A stretch of DNA of 64,000 nt from Ectobius pallidus (lineage: Eukaryota > Arthropoda > Insecta > Blattodea > Ectobiidae): NCBI GenBank assembly GCA_964059195.1, contig CAXKWD010000003.1, positions 18,768,606 to 18,832,605 of the forward strand, in the 5' to 3' direction. The stretch's first letter is position 1. Every line of letters begins with the position of its first letter. Position numbers and translations under genes: made by a program. Of this stretch, positions 20,163 to 31,449 are shown one piece after another. Under the pieces are notes generated by a model. The model had not been told where the DNA came from. It ran no database searches and saw only the letters and a list, made by a program, of their open reading frames with translations.

Positions 20163-22600
20163 GAAAGATGCCTATTGCACTAAGGAGATAAGATCAAGAA
20201 TTACCATGGCCAAGAAAGCATTTATGAAGAAGAGAACTCTGCTAACTAGTAGTCTGAACCTAGAGCTACGTAAAAACCTGGTGAAGTGTTATATTTAATA
20301 ATAATAATAATAATAATAATAATCTTTATTGTCGAAGACATAGTAAATGTATGGACAGTGTCAAGGTTTCCTCTAATACTAATATAAAAAATTAAAATTA
20401 GTTCTAGGCCTATTACTTAAAAGTTATGTGATTTAAAAGGCCTACGCGTGCATTCTCCAAACTGTAGGGGCATATTTGTATTAAAATAGATTTGACATGT
20501 TTTCTAAACGGAAGTAAATTTAGCGTCTTGGTATTAGCAGTTAAACTATTATATAATTGTAAACCAAAAACCATATATGTTTTACTAAGTGTTGATAAAT
20601 GGTGAGACGGTGTACAGAGATTATTTCTATATCTTGTATCATAATTATGATAGTCGCTATTTTTCTGATATTCAGATGAGTTTGTATGAACAAGTTCCAG
20701 AAGTTTCAAAACATACAAAGCATATATTGTTAACAAGTTGTATTTCATAAAATATTCCCTACATGAAGTTCTTTGGTCAACACCTGCTATGCATCTGACG
20801 ATACGTTTCTGGACAATAAATACATCATTTAACATGGCTGCAGACCCCCAAAAACAAATACCGTACGATAATCTAGACTCAACTTGTGCGTAGTAGAAAG
20901 AAAGTGTAATGTTATGGTCAAGAATAGTTCTCAAAATCCTGATCTGATAGCAGACACTATTTAATTTCAAAATTAAATTCACACAATGGTGTCTCCAGGA
21001 CATATGATGATCAAATTCAACACCCAAAAACTTAGTGGATTCCAATTTATCTAGCAATTTATTTTCAATACCAATGCTAATGTCTTTCAAGTTTTTCTTC
21101 TGTGGATTATGAAAATGAATAAATCCAGTTTTATTAAGATTCAAATAAAGCAGATTGTTATCATACCAGGTTTTTAAACCTTTTAATAACTCATTACACT
21201 TTGTTTCAAGACGCTGTTCACTTTCGTCATATACTACAACCGAGGTGTCATCAGCATACATACATAAAAAGTAGTCTTTCAAATATGTAGGTAAATCGTT
21301 AATATATAGTAAAAACAATATCGGTCCTAAAATGGAGCCCTGAGGGACACCTACATCAATACGTACATTATTAGATCTATATTTAATAGCATGTTCTTTT
21401 GTTTTATGTAATACTTCAACATATTGATACCTATCCTTGAGGTAAGAAGAGAACCACTGTAAAATAACACCTCTTATACCATATCTTTCAAGTTTAGTCA
21501 AGAGCAAGTTGTGATTTACGCAGTCAAATGCCCTGCTGAGATCACAGAATATCCCAACAGGGCATTTGCCCGAGTCAAGACAAGACAAAATTTCTTTGTG
21601 AACACTATAAATTGCAGTATTAGTAGACTTTGAGGGTCTGAAACCATGCTGAGTTTCATGAAAGATATTGAATTTATCAATGTACTTGAGCAGCCTGTCC
21701 AACATGCAATATTCAAAAACTTTAGATATAGTATTTCCAATAGAAATTGGTCTATAATTTTCAATTTTCGTTTTATCAGATTTCTTAAATATTGGGTTTA
21801 CTTTGTTAAGTTTCAATTCTGTAGGAAAGATTCCAAGGCAGAAAGATAGATTAATTAAATATGTCAGAGGCTTGATTATAGCATCAATGCTTTTAACAAT
21901 CAGCATAGCAGGAAGCTCATCAGGCCCAAAAGATAATTTACGTTTGAGTTTCTTAAGTATAATTTCTTGGACTTCAAATTCTGAGAACTCGCTCAAATAC
22001 ATTGATTTGTCAAAATATTTAAAGTTGTTTAGATTAAAGTCAGGATTTGTGCATTTAATATTTGAAATTGCTTCCAATGGTGCATTTTTAAAAAAACAAT
22101 TAAATGCGTCTGCTAGCGTTTGAGGATTATTCACTATTTCATTATTGATTTTCAATGCTATATTGAGTATTGCTTTGTATGGATCAGAGACATGGACTTT
22201 GAGGAAATTAGAGAAGAAATATTTAGAAAGTTTTGAAATGTGGTGCTGGAGACAGATAGAAAATATAAAGTGGATGGACATGGTGACAAACGAAGAGGTT
22301 CTGAGTAGAGTGGGTGAGAAGAAGTCAATCATACACACAATTCGTCAGAGGAAAGCAAACTGGGTTGGGGACATTCTCAGAAGGAACTGCTTATTACATG
22401 ATGTCGTAGAAGGAAGATTGCAGGGTACAACTAGACTTGGAAGAAGAAGAATTCAGCTGTTGGACGATTTAAGGGAAAAGCGGAAATATTGGATGCTGAA
22501 GGAGGAAGCAGAGGATAGAAAGTTTTGGAAAACAAAATTCGCGTACCAAGTTTGAAAACCTGCCGGATGGCAGAATACTTACTACTACTACTACTACCAC
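20163..22600 (+). pseudogene. LINE family B C-terminus, split by another LINE
   Basis: Bases 20163-20295 read in frame as a LINE tail segment (RITMAKKAFMKKRTLL, LELRKNLVKCYI). The frame resumes at about 22153 with LSIALYGSETWTLRKLEKKY, RRNCLLHDVVEG and LGRRRIQLLDDL. It ends PDG before a (TAC)n tail (22576-22597). This 'LYGSETWTL ... RRKANW-G-ILRRN-LL' tail is common in insect non-LTR elements. The element interrupting it is LINE A (20296-22152, minus). It is non-functional because the RT core is missing. Confidence 0.82.
20296..22152 (-). pseudogene. LINE family A with RT domain (5' truncated)
   Basis: One long minus-strand frame (stop at 20413) covers a complete non-LTR reverse transcriptase. 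In order it has FGPDELPAMLIVKS, the PIFKKSDKTKIENYRPIS finger motif, QHGFRPSKST, DLSRAFDCVNHNLL, GVPQGSILGPILFLLYINDL and the catalytic YADD (21247-21258). The thumb and tail then follow (KFLGVEFDHHMSWRHH, QKRIVRCIAG). The 3' UTR ends in an (ATT)n tail at 20296-20325. The upstream endonuclease domain is missing. The first ~60 codons of the open frame are antisense LINE B sequence, not part of it. TGTTATATT and TGCTATATT on the two sides look like its target duplication. It is a recent, still open fragment. Confidence 0.9.
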
Positions 22601-23080
22601 CCCCACCTCTACTCGTACATCCAAAACCCCCGAATCGTTGCTGTCACTGTGAACTCCCTAGGGAGTACTCTAATTTATTATAAAAATGTTTGCCTCTATA
22701 CTTAATAAGGGCCGAGATATAAATGTTTTAAAACTTCAACCCCCTCCCCCGACCACCCCCTTGGGCCAAATTTGCTCATTAATGAACTTGTAAGAAAACA
22801 ATTGGGCCTAGAAATAACATAATAAAATTTGGTTCAAATATCTTCAGAATTACGGCCGCTAGCGTGTAAAGATATATATATAAATATCACATTTTTTAAA
22901 AACAATTTTTAACAGGCGGTGGTTTCGTACTTAGGGAGGCATGAAACGTAAAGATATATATATATATAAGCATTTTTTGAAAGTCATGAAATAGTATCTT
23001 CGAAATCTACGGTACCTAAAACGCAAAAAAAAAAAAAAAAAAAAGTTCAAGTTCCAGATGTAATTGAAATTTCTAACTCT

Positions 23081-23088
23081 CCTTACAG
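23081..23088 (+). promoter_or_regulatory. Splice acceptor before IR copy 1
   Basis: A pyrimidine-rich stretch and TTACAG lie directly before GTGCTGTTTATG. The same acceptor context (TTCCAG) is kept in copy 2 at 41515-41522 (minus). This suggests that the frame starts as an internal exon with a small 5' exon elsewhere. Confidence 0.55.
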
Positions 23089-25011
23089 GTGCTGTTTATG
23101 ATCATCTTCATCACTGCTTCCTCAACCTTCAAGATCGATCAAAAGGAATATGTCCTTGCGAAATGCATTAATGTCATTAGCAAGAAAATATTCGAACCTG
23201 TGCATCCTGTCAACTATCTGCTACTGAGAACAGTAATCCAACATGGGGGAGGGTACACATACACTGTCAAAACAAACTTCTTTACCGTCAAAGTCGGTAA
23301 TACCTGTTTGGAGAAGCCTAAGAAAGTTGGGTATTTTAACAACACTAGAGTACCAGATGCGATTTCAAGAGAGGAAATGACGGAAGAAGTACGCTATATA
23401 AGCAATTATATCGACAATATGATACTGGAAAGTATTAATAAATTGGAGATTTGGCCAGTAATTATGCCCCCATTACAATTGTCTATAAAACATTTTCTGG
23501 AACCTATCATTTACGTTAATTATGTCATCATACTAAACTGCGGTAAAAATGTGAACATCCTTAAATATTTAAGGGAGACATTAGGTTATATTCCAGGTTT
23601 GATACTTTCAATTATGTTGTTTGTGTTTATACAATGCCAATATGACATGGTTGAAACCGTTTTGGTGGAAACCTACTACATGGGAGTGAAGGACGTCATA
23701 ATTCTAGTCTGGGAACACTATTCGGCCCAAGTCACCGTATTATCTTTCGTTCTTGATGAATATTCTTCAGGCTTCTGCGACGATGTCAAGAACCATATTG
23801 TAGAGGATATATGGATGGACACTGAAGAAGGAGGTACATTTCTAAAGAACGTTGATTTGTACAGGAACAGAGTTCCAAAATTCCTGAAATGTTGCAAGAT
23901 AATTCACGACACTGGGTTTATGAACGAAGAAGAGAACCTTGAGGGGCATGTAGTGATAAACCAAGCAGTAGGTCGAAAACTTGTAAGACACTTAGATGAA
24001 GTACTGACGAAAGTAGATGAAACATGTAAAAACGTAGGAGAATTTCGTATGTACCTCCATGTATATAGTATATTACGATCCATAACTCCATACCATTACT
24101 ATGAGTATGCATACTTCGTCCCTAAAGCGAGTACACATCACAAGTCTGCGTGGTTTTATACGGTATTCGATCCACAAATTTGGATATACATGTTTCTTTC
24201 TCTACTTATCACAGGAATCTTACATTCAATCCTCGCAAATTCCAAACATATCAAGGAAACACCTGGATTCTCAAATATATCCCAATGCTTGATTAATCTG
24301 TGGGCAAGCATTCTAGGTGCGGGTGTAAACGAAATGCCCCGAAGTAACTGCATACGATTATTTTTCTCCTCTTGGATCATTTATGCACTCTGCATCAACA
24401 CCGTCTTTCAATGTTATGTCACAAGTTTCTTTGTAAAAGAGTGGAATGGATACCAAATAGACAGCGTAGAAGACATTTTTCAACACCGTTTGAAAATCAT
24501 TGCAGATATGGAAATTACACCTGATATAATACATCATAGGATCAGAACGTACGAGTTCCGTTATAGCAAAGATGCGTTCCTGTTTTTTGTTGACACGCCG
24601 AAAACTGTTCTCTTTACAGCGGAGGAATTATTATCGTTCAATCAAAAACGATTATGTGGGAAGAAACCAATTCGAGAGTACCATAAAGTTGTCCTTCAAG
24701 CACATTCAACCGCTTATTATGGTCTATTTCCAAGACCTCATCAATTTGTGCAACGAACTAATGAAATGGTCTCACGGATGGTCACAGCCGGAATACCAAG
24801 GAAGCTTGTACATGATATTGTTTACGGGACTGTCATTCAACAAGGTAAAGGCTTACGAAACTTTATTCCTGCAGATTATGAGAAATTTACACTTCTGCAT
24901 TTCCAGTCATCCTTCTCTTGTTTGCTCATTGGACTTGGATGTGGTGTCGCTGTTTTCATATTTGAATGCGCATCTGCGAAGTATAGAACTTTCGAGCCCA
25001 ACAGCATTTAA
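23089..25011 (+). CDS. Divergent ionotropic receptor, copy 1
   Basis: This is a variant ionotropic receptor, a chemosensory ligand-gated cation channel of arthropods related to ionotropic glutamate receptors, expected in the dendritic membrane of sensory neurons. The frame is open for 640 codons, within the usual IR length. Residues 1-14 are hydrophobic (end of a signal peptide) and 15-250 form the weakly conserved N-terminal region. The first ligand-binding lobe follows to about 355. TM1 is about 363-383 (IWIYMFLSLLITGILHS), the pore loop 395-413, TM2 421-447 with YVTSFFVKE at its end, the second lobe 448-600, and TM3 604-626 (SFSCLLIGLGCGVAVFIF). The conserved glutamate-binding residues are not evident, as in most divergent IRs. 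The frame opens at an AG|GTG splice acceptor, so the start probably lies in an unseen upstream exon; an in-frame ATG is at 23098. I cannot assign an IR number or ligand. A near-identical inverted copy lies at 39586-41514. Confidence 0.88.
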   Translation: MLFMIIFITASSTFKIDQKEYVLAKCINVISKKIFEPVHPVNYLLLRTVIQHGGGYTYTVKTNFFTVKVGNTCLEKPKKVGYFNNTRVPDAISREEMTEEVRYISNYIDNMILESINKLEIWPVIMPPLQLSIKHFLEPIIYVNYVIILNCGKNVNILKYLRETLGYIPGLILSIMLFVFIQCQYDMVETVLVETYYMGVKDVIILVWEHYSAQVTVLSFVLDEYSSGFCDDVKNHIVEDIWMDTEEGGTFLKNVDLYRNRVPKFLKCCKIIHDTGFMNEEENLEGHVVINQAVGRKLVRHLDEVLTKVDETCKNVGEFRMYLHVYSILRSITPYHYYEYAYFVPKASTHHKSAWFYTVFDPQIWIYMFLSLLITGILHSILANSKHIKETPGFSNISQCLINLWASILGAGVNEMPRSNCIRLFFSSWIIYALCINTVFQCYVTSFFVKEWNGYQIDSVEDIFQHRLKIIADMEITPDIIHHRIRTYEFRYSKDAFLFFVDTPKTVLFTAEELLSFNQKRLCGKKPIREYHKVVLQAHSTAYYGLFPRPHQFVQRTNEMVSRMVTAGIPRKLVHDIVYGTVIQQGKGLRNFIPADYEKFTLLHFQSSFSCLLIGLGCGVAVFIFECASAKYRTFEPNSI

Positions 25012-25254
25012 ATCGTCTGCTTTTGTGACGAGACCATTGAATCGCCGGTTAAGAAAGAAAGAAGTGTTAATGTTCTTTGCTATCGTTTTTTCGACAATAT
25101 TAGCTGTACTTTTGTTCGTTAATTTCCAGCCCTAAGGATAAAAGGAGATCCTTCCTTGGTTCTATTACTTGAACAGATCATTGGACGCCATATGTAGGAA
25201 TTGCTAAAAGTTATTGGTCTGTATCATACACGCAATATATTAATGGAATAGTCA

Positions 25255-25260
25255 AATAAA
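25255..25260 (+). promoter_or_regulatory. Possible polyadenylation signal, IR copy 1
   Basis: AATAAA lies 244 bp after the stop codon. The same hexamer is conserved in the right arm (TTTATT on plus at 37635-37640). Confidence 0.4.
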
Positions 25261-25408
25261 AATATTACCTCATAGTATAATGCATTATAATAGGCTATAA
25301 AATATACCGTGTACGGTATTATAATAATTTATTAATACTTTTTTTATTCTTTTTATTTATTCTAACAGAGCTAAGGTCATTTGCCCTTCTCTTCTGCTCT
25401 CCCAGACA

Positions 25409-25924
25409 AAAGTGCCAGAATGTTTTTGTTTAATCAGCGATAATTGCAATTATGATATGCAGAAAATAAGTTATTTCTGTAATAGATTTCCGAGTGAAGC
25501 TCCAGATCGATTCATTAAGCAGGGCTTACGGAAGATCAAAGGTCTGGTTTGATAAAAATAATATGTGAGTGGGGTTATTTGTCAAATCTAACTGTATTGC
25601 AACTTCCAAAGTCGTAGACTATGTGAACACTGTAAAACAATAGGCCTATGTTGTCACGAGGATTGATTTGCATTTGATGAACTCTTTCTAACATATTAGC
25701 ATAAAATAGGCACTAAATTGGGCATTACACCGGTACCGGTCAACCGACTTGGTCCAATATCAATAGGCTTCTTCCCATGGACATTATAAAAGCGTATACT
25801 AAGTTTCAAGAAAATCCGATAAAGTGTATTTGAGTTATCGCGAGTGCAGACACATGGACAGACAGACAGACAGACCTTTTCCCGTCCCCACAAATCTCAT
25901 ACAGGCCTAGTACCATTCTGGCAC
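25409..25924. mobile_element. Family S element, left-arm copy
   Basis: The ends AGTGCCAGAATG and ACCATTCTGGCACTT are inverted. The inside has blocks 'cgataactcaaatacacttt'-like and 'atattggaccaagtcggt' (read on minus) plus a (GTCT)n tract. Copies are at about 36690-37490 (mirror arm), 47198-47680 and 55197-56144. It is non-coding; the 65-codon frames are repeat-derived. Confidence 0.72.
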
Positions 25925-27242
25925 TTAATAAGTACTGTGGTAATTACAAAAAAAAAACACTTGCTTTAAATGTTAGTCTAATAACACTATAACTTACTCA
26001 ATTCCTTATCAGGAGTCTTTAAATTACAATCATCTAATGCCAGAGTACAGATTGCTGGTGTTCAGTGCAGGCCAAGGCATGAGTAATATGAAGTTTGTGG
26101 GGTCATGCCATGTCTTAGGCGGGTCATTCACAGGCTCTTGACACAAAGAACCCCACCTTATTACTTACCTCGTGCACTGCCACTTTCCCTGATAAGAAAC
26201 ACGCCCCTTCCGACGAGCAACACAGTTAACACGTTTCAAGTGCACACGACCTAGAGAGAGTTTCATCCTCTGATACGCAGATATTCGACCACTTGTCGTT
26301 ACTAACAAAAATATGATGTGAGACACATAACTTCCTCTTAATTTAATTATAGTATACAGTACACAGTACGGGCAGTAGTGCGCATTCAGTTGTCTTAGCC
26401 TAAAAAGGTCGCATAATTTGCGAGGCAAGACCTAAAACCTAATAAGTTTGTTTATGAAATGTGTATCTAATATACTACAGGATATATTACGAGATGTTTT
26501 CAAATGAAATTATTAGCTCCTAGCATAACATATTAAAATACATTATATATAGGCCCATATATTTTATATATTACGCTTATTATACAATTCCTGTTAAAAT
26601 CTAAAAGTTGTTAAGCTGTTTTCTAAAAAAATAAAGAAGAATATAATCCTCCTCAAGTAAAGTGGTTGTAAAAATGAAAAGAAAGTTACCACGTTTCTAA
26701 CCCCATCCCCGAAGGATGCAAAACCCAAATATAATCTGATGTACGGGTAAAGGAAGTAAACAGTAAAATAATTGATTGTCCAAACTTTCAAAATAGTTTG
26801 ATCTAGTTTTCAATATTTTAAAAAAATCTTTTTTACATATATTGGCATTGTTCTTTATCACCACTGACATTACGAAAGCAGCTAAATGATTTCATCTCTC
26901 CATTTTAATTCAGTTCGCGAGAAGTATAACCTCAAAAAATCCTGCGGTTAGGAGTTTACTTGTACATTTTCCTACAGTAAAGATTACTGCCAGTTAAGAG
27001 ATGTTTACCGTCAGTTAACGCCTAACCAGATATTGTAAAATCGAACTGTCTGTAAAGTAACCGTAAATATTTTACTGGAGGTGGTAATAACGGGCCTTAG
27101 TATAATATAATTATTAGGTATGATATTCTCTTCATGTAAATTGGTTGTAAAAATGAAGAGAATGTAGTCACCACATCACATCGCATCCCCGAAGGAGACA
27201 TAATTAGTAAAATATATTTTTTGAAAATTTTCATTATATTTT
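25925..27242. other. Left-arm unique/degenerate DNA
   Basis: Bases 25990-26345 mirror 36283-36640 almost exactly and hold an 87-codon minus frame (26165-26428) without a recognisable domain. Bases 26346-27095 are absent from the right arm. They contain a decayed copy of the 'ccccgaagga' repeat that also appears at 27180, 35330, 36160 and 58910. Confidence 0.5.
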
Positions 27243-27250
27243 GTAATAAC

Positions 27251-27952
27251 CAGGGCCCGGATTCTGATGACCTAAAATTGTTTGAAAAATGACCTATAAA
27301 ATGACCATAAATTTTAAAGAAAATGACTTAATAATTACAAAAAATGACCTAAAAACTGATATTTTATTTATAACAAATTATTATTGTACAGACAAAGTTA
27401 TAGACTAGTTTGTACATAATTGTAAAAACTGTAAATATCTGTAACGTTGTGAATGTTCTTTTCTCATGAAAATTTATACTGTTGTTTATTGAGGGTAAAC
27501 TGTAGTTTGCACTCTCAAATCCAAGCAGGTGGCAGACTATGGTGCCGGGTCAATCTAATAACAGTAGTAATATAATACAAAATTTTGGCGTTTCTTTGAT
27601 TCTCACTTCTGACTGAGACATGTCAATATTTTAACGCCGAATTTTTCCTTCTTGCATTAAACAAACAACTCTTCGAAGACAGCACCACTAGAGACGAAAA
27701 AAAAGTTAATACACTCAATGTAAGTACATGAAAATGACTAAATAAGGTAGCAAATGACACGAAAATGACAAAATAATGACCTAAAATTGAAATAAATGCC
27801 CTAAAAATATAAAATTGCATAAAATGACAAAAAATGACCTAATAAAAATACATTTCTGTAATCTAGAGGCGATGATTAGGATTTATCCTCAAGTTGGCAA
27901 TGTCTATGCATCATCAATAAAAAGATGACATGTCATTAGAATCCGGGCCCTG
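27251..27952. mobile_element. hAT-like MITE shared by both arms (left copy)
   Basis: The ends CAGGGCCCGGATTCTGATGA and 'gaatccgggccctg' are flanked by a perfect 8-bp duplication GTAATAAC (27243-27250, 27953-27960), the hAT signature. The body is rich in 'aaaatgacct' phrases. The right arm has the same element and flank at 35366-36110. Confidence 0.88.
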
Positions 27953-28025
27953 GTAATAACTAAGAATGTATTTGTTTAGTCTTTCGTCTTTTTTTCACTT
28001 CTTTCTTTTAGTCATTTGTATTATA

Positions 28026-28500
28026 CTAGGAGGTGCCCCGTGGCTTCGCCACGATAATTCTTTTAAAAATTAAAAGTATAATAATTATTAAAGCATTATA
28101 TTTATTAACACTTGCACGCGAATCATTCATAAACTAAGCCATTAATAATTAATGAAACAGCTAAAATTCCTGCTTTAGAAGTACATTGCACGACATGAAA
28201 GCGCCCCCTGGGAAAACTATATCAGAATCGATTATGCAGTTCCAAAGAACCTGTGAACACATAATACGTATTGTTTCTCAGCTGTTTATTGACATCAATA
28301 TGATGTGAATTTTATTTTATAAATTCAGTGTAATTTTCAGAAATTATATAATGTTTCAAGGGAAGGAATGGTTTGTTTGGATTATTATTATCAGCGATAT
28401 TTCAAGAGATAAAACCATCAATATTTTACAGCTGTTGCCCCCGGCTTCGCCCGCCATTATTCATTGACTCCAGGATTTTTAAGAAAATTACACTGGTAGA
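28026..28500 (+). repeat. Two 'gcttcgcc' repeat heads
   Basis: Near 28030 (ggtgccccgtggcttcgcca) and 28437 (ttgcccccggcttcgcccgc) are two heads of the repeat seen at 556. The sequence between is AT-rich with no gene. Confidence 0.5.
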
Positions 28501-28823
28501 TTATTAAAAATGTTTGTGGTTCAGAGCTATGAAAATTGTAAGTAAAAATAAAATAAGAATATTTGTTCATTGTGTTCATTTCACTTAGGCCTTATATAAT
28601 AAAGAAACTGGTTTCCTTCCTAATTTTGTAGTCGTCATGAAAGTTTATACTGCGAGAGACGAACATCGCCGAGTATACCCGATGTCTCACGAAGCGGGCG
28701 AGCAAGCACGCTATTTAGGGCCGTTGAATTGTATAAGAGTAGATAGTTATTATTCAAGTACTTAATGTTTGAATTTTTTCTTTGTATTTAATTTACGTTT
28801 CTTGTATTCATTTCTTGTTTTCA

Positions 28824-28827
<4 letters not shown>

Positions 28828-28875
<48 letters not shown>

Positions 28876-28882
28876 TGTATTT
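28828..28882 (+). repeat. (TTA)n microsatellite
   Basis: About 15 TTA units lie inside arm sequence. The mirror place at 35096-35118 has only about six, so the tract has grown or shrunk since the duplication. Confidence 0.85.
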
Positions 28883-29179
28883 CATGTTTTTGCCCTGGCT
28901 GAGTGGAAGAGAAGGTCTTATGGACTTAACTCAGCCAGGTTAAATCAATAATTAAATAAATAAGTAACCCAAATAAAATCTGATTGATGTAGGCCTACTC
29001 TGGTAGTTTTTTTTACTTTAAGCATGACTAATACATTTTTCTCACTTCTATTCTGACTAGAACATAAGGCGATATTGCATAAAGCACGTATTTAGAGTGG
29101 GTGGCATATAACTACCCTTCAGAGAATTTGTTAGATATTGCAAACCGTGGTTTAAATTGTGAACACTCAATAGTTAGCC

Positions 29180-29485
29180 TACTACTTCTATATTAATAAA
29201 AGTAAGTGTCTGTCTTCCTCCATCTGTCTGTCTGTCTGTCCGCGATGCCCAGCGAAATCTACTGAACGCAGAGATGTGAAATTTTAAATATAGGTGGATT
29301 GAAGTGTCGGAAAATGCACCTCGAAGCCGGAATTTTAATTGTCGCCTTCGTTCGTAAGTTATGAGTGAAAAAAGGGCAAAAAAGTGCATTTTTTGCGTTT
29401 TCGAAGCTTCAGTTTTCAGTATATTTCAATGTCAAATCAATTACAGTAGGCTTTGGCTATTTTTGTCATACCTTGGACATGAAAC
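29180..29485 (-). repeat. Dispersed repeat, mirror of 1010-1310
   Basis: It includes a GTCT-rich tract (29220-29240) and the phrase 'gaaatctactgaacgcagag'. It is the reverse complement of the repeat near 1200. The frames on both strands are not genes. Confidence 0.6.
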
Positions 29486-30540
29486 CATCGCGATCGCTGT
29501 TTTTAATATGTGGGATACTACAATGCCAATTTTAAACGTGTGTTTGTTATTAGAATTACGATAAATTAATGTATGCTACCGCCTGCATTTGAGTGCCTAT
29601 CCCCGTAGGCTAAAACGCAACAAAGGCAGCGAGAAACAAAATACATGGCACGTATGCACTCACACACACACACATGAGATAATACAGTTTTCATCACTAA
29701 TGTACAGATGAAATTATTATAGTTGCGAATTTCTCTTTGTACGGTTACCACTTTGATCAGTAATCTATATGCGGTGACATTACAGAATTTAGCTTAGTTT
29801 AAAATTGCAATGTACAGTATAGAGTATTTACTACTTCAGCTCAAAGCTATCACAATTATTGTCATCCGCTAATTGTTATTAATAAAGAGAATTTAAATAA
29901 GGCTGTGTCTAGTGATATGTATTTTATATTGCTTTCAGCTTCAAATGAAATATTGTAAAAGTTTAAAATGACATATTGCGAAAGTTTCAAATGACATATT
30001 GCAAAAGTATCCCCATATACAGCCGCCAATGAATAACACTGACATATTTTACCTGTGCATAGAAGGGACATAGACAAGCAACTTTTATAAGGAGACTTTT
30101 GCTCTGTGACGTAATATGTGTATGCTACAGGGCATTAAAGTCATTACAATTTGATGCTCATAAGTCATTAATGAAACGAAATAGGGTTAAAATTTTCATT
30201 AAATTTACTTCATGCCCTTTTATTGATCGATAAAAACCTGATTCTTGATCATTCATCAGTAGCTACATCATAATTTAGTGTTTCCATAATGTGCAAAATT
30301 TACAGACTAATCACATGACTGGCCGCTACTGCACTCTTTTTTTTATTCATAACTCCAGATTTAACACCGAAGTTCCTTTGTTTCGCTTTTTTTTTTTTTT
30401 CAAAAGTTAGAAATCAGTGGCGGCCATGGCCTGGGAGATTTTATGCTGTAGGAGGGAAAATTTAATCCATAGAGCAAAAATCTCGTAATAAAAGTTACTT
30501 GTCTAATCAAACTATTACATTTACAGGTGTTTATCATAGG
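29486..30540. other. Spacer, no gene recognised
   Basis: A short (CA)n tract is at about 29660-29675. Three short tandem phrases 'aaatgacatattgc' occur around 29945-30005. Nothing else stands out. Confidence 0.45.
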
Positions 30541-31165
30541 TAATTCCACGAGAGTTGACGAGTTTATCGATAGATTCGCGACTGGGCAGCAGAAGCGAAT
30601 TTATCTGATGCAACTCGTCAATTCGAGTTGTATTTATTAAGACTATTCCATGAATAAAATTTAATGGATTATATAAATAATAATTACTTTCGTGCTTTGT
30701 TGTATAAAAACAAAACTAACAGTTGTGAGATCACGGCATACTGTGAATCAACCATCCATGAATCAATTGAAGCTATCATGGGGTAATCTGAGCTACCAAT
30801 GGTGCATATAAGGCACAGTTAACTTCATTCAGGTAAGCTAACAGTAGAACAGAATAAAAGCACACGAACTGGCTTGCACTGAATCGAAATTGTGTTCTTA
30901 ATCAATGTACATTTCTATTATTTCAATTTCCAAACAAGTTATGTTGTATAAAATATTAGTTTTTCGTGCCGCTTAGTGGCAGCATCTGATTTTTAATCAT
31001 TGCACCCTGATATTCGCGTCTCCGGTAACGAGTAGACGGTTTTATCACGATAAAATACCATCCTCGCGATTCCTACAAGAATATTGCAAGATAAACGGCT
31101 GTGATTGGTCTATATCCGAGGAATTGCTAAACGTTATTGGTCAATATCAAACACGCGGAGTATGA
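30541..31165 (+). repeat. Family R repeat, copy 2
   Basis: This matches 17255-17820 and its continuation, including 'gagtttatcgatag', 'gaactggcttgcactgaatc' and the end 'ggaattgctaaacgttattgg' then 'tcaatatcaaacacgc'. It preserves the target site that is filled by transposons in both duplication arms. Confidence 0.68.
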
Positions 31166-31169
31166 GTTG

Positions 31170-31407
31170 AATAGTCGTTACAAAATGGCAGCCACGTTTC
31201 GTGCACTGAAATGCCGTTTACGTGAAAATTTCCACAAATAACATTATTTCTGAGTGATTCTTTTTTATCTACATGTTAATATATAAACAACACTATATAC
31301 ATTCATTGATGGATTATATATTTAAAATAATATCGCAAAAAAGAAAGTAAAAAAATTACTTATTTAAAAAAATGTTTATACTGAAGATATTCCAAATTTC
31401 GAAAGCC

Positions 31408-31449
<42 letters not shown>

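Larger units (their letters stand above)
19595..23040 (-). repeat. Large dispersed repeat H, copy 2 (split by LINEs)
   Basis: Bases 19595-20160 and 22600-23040 together are the reverse complement of 6530-8140. Between them sit the two nested LINE fragments. Confidence 0.68.
14344..29120 (+). repeat. Left arm of large inverted segmental duplication
   Basis: Mirrored anchors link this span to 34855-47165. They pair 14345 with 47150, 14720 with 46790, 16200 with 45700, 17700 with 43850, 18650 with 42950, 19300 with 42320, 19550 with 42000, the IR gene with the IR gene, 25410 with 37480, 25800 with 36830, 26080 with 36530, 27251 with 36110 and 28900 with 35040. The order is fully preserved in reverse. 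The arms differ by several lineage-specific transposon insertions. The outer and inner ends are approximate. Confidence 0.88.

Noticed and set aside
20413..22338. Taking the whole 641-codon frame as one protein
   Set aside because: Its first ~60 codons lie on the antisense of LINE B, which ends at the insertion point near 22152, so the RT element proper starts after that.
24572..25135. 187-codon frame on plus overlapping the end of IR copy 1
   Set aside because: It is a shifted-frame shadow of the IR gene. The hydrophobic end after the IR stop (FFAIVFSTILAVLLFVNF) is tempting, but in copy 2 the frame is cut by the insertion and has no family match I recognise.
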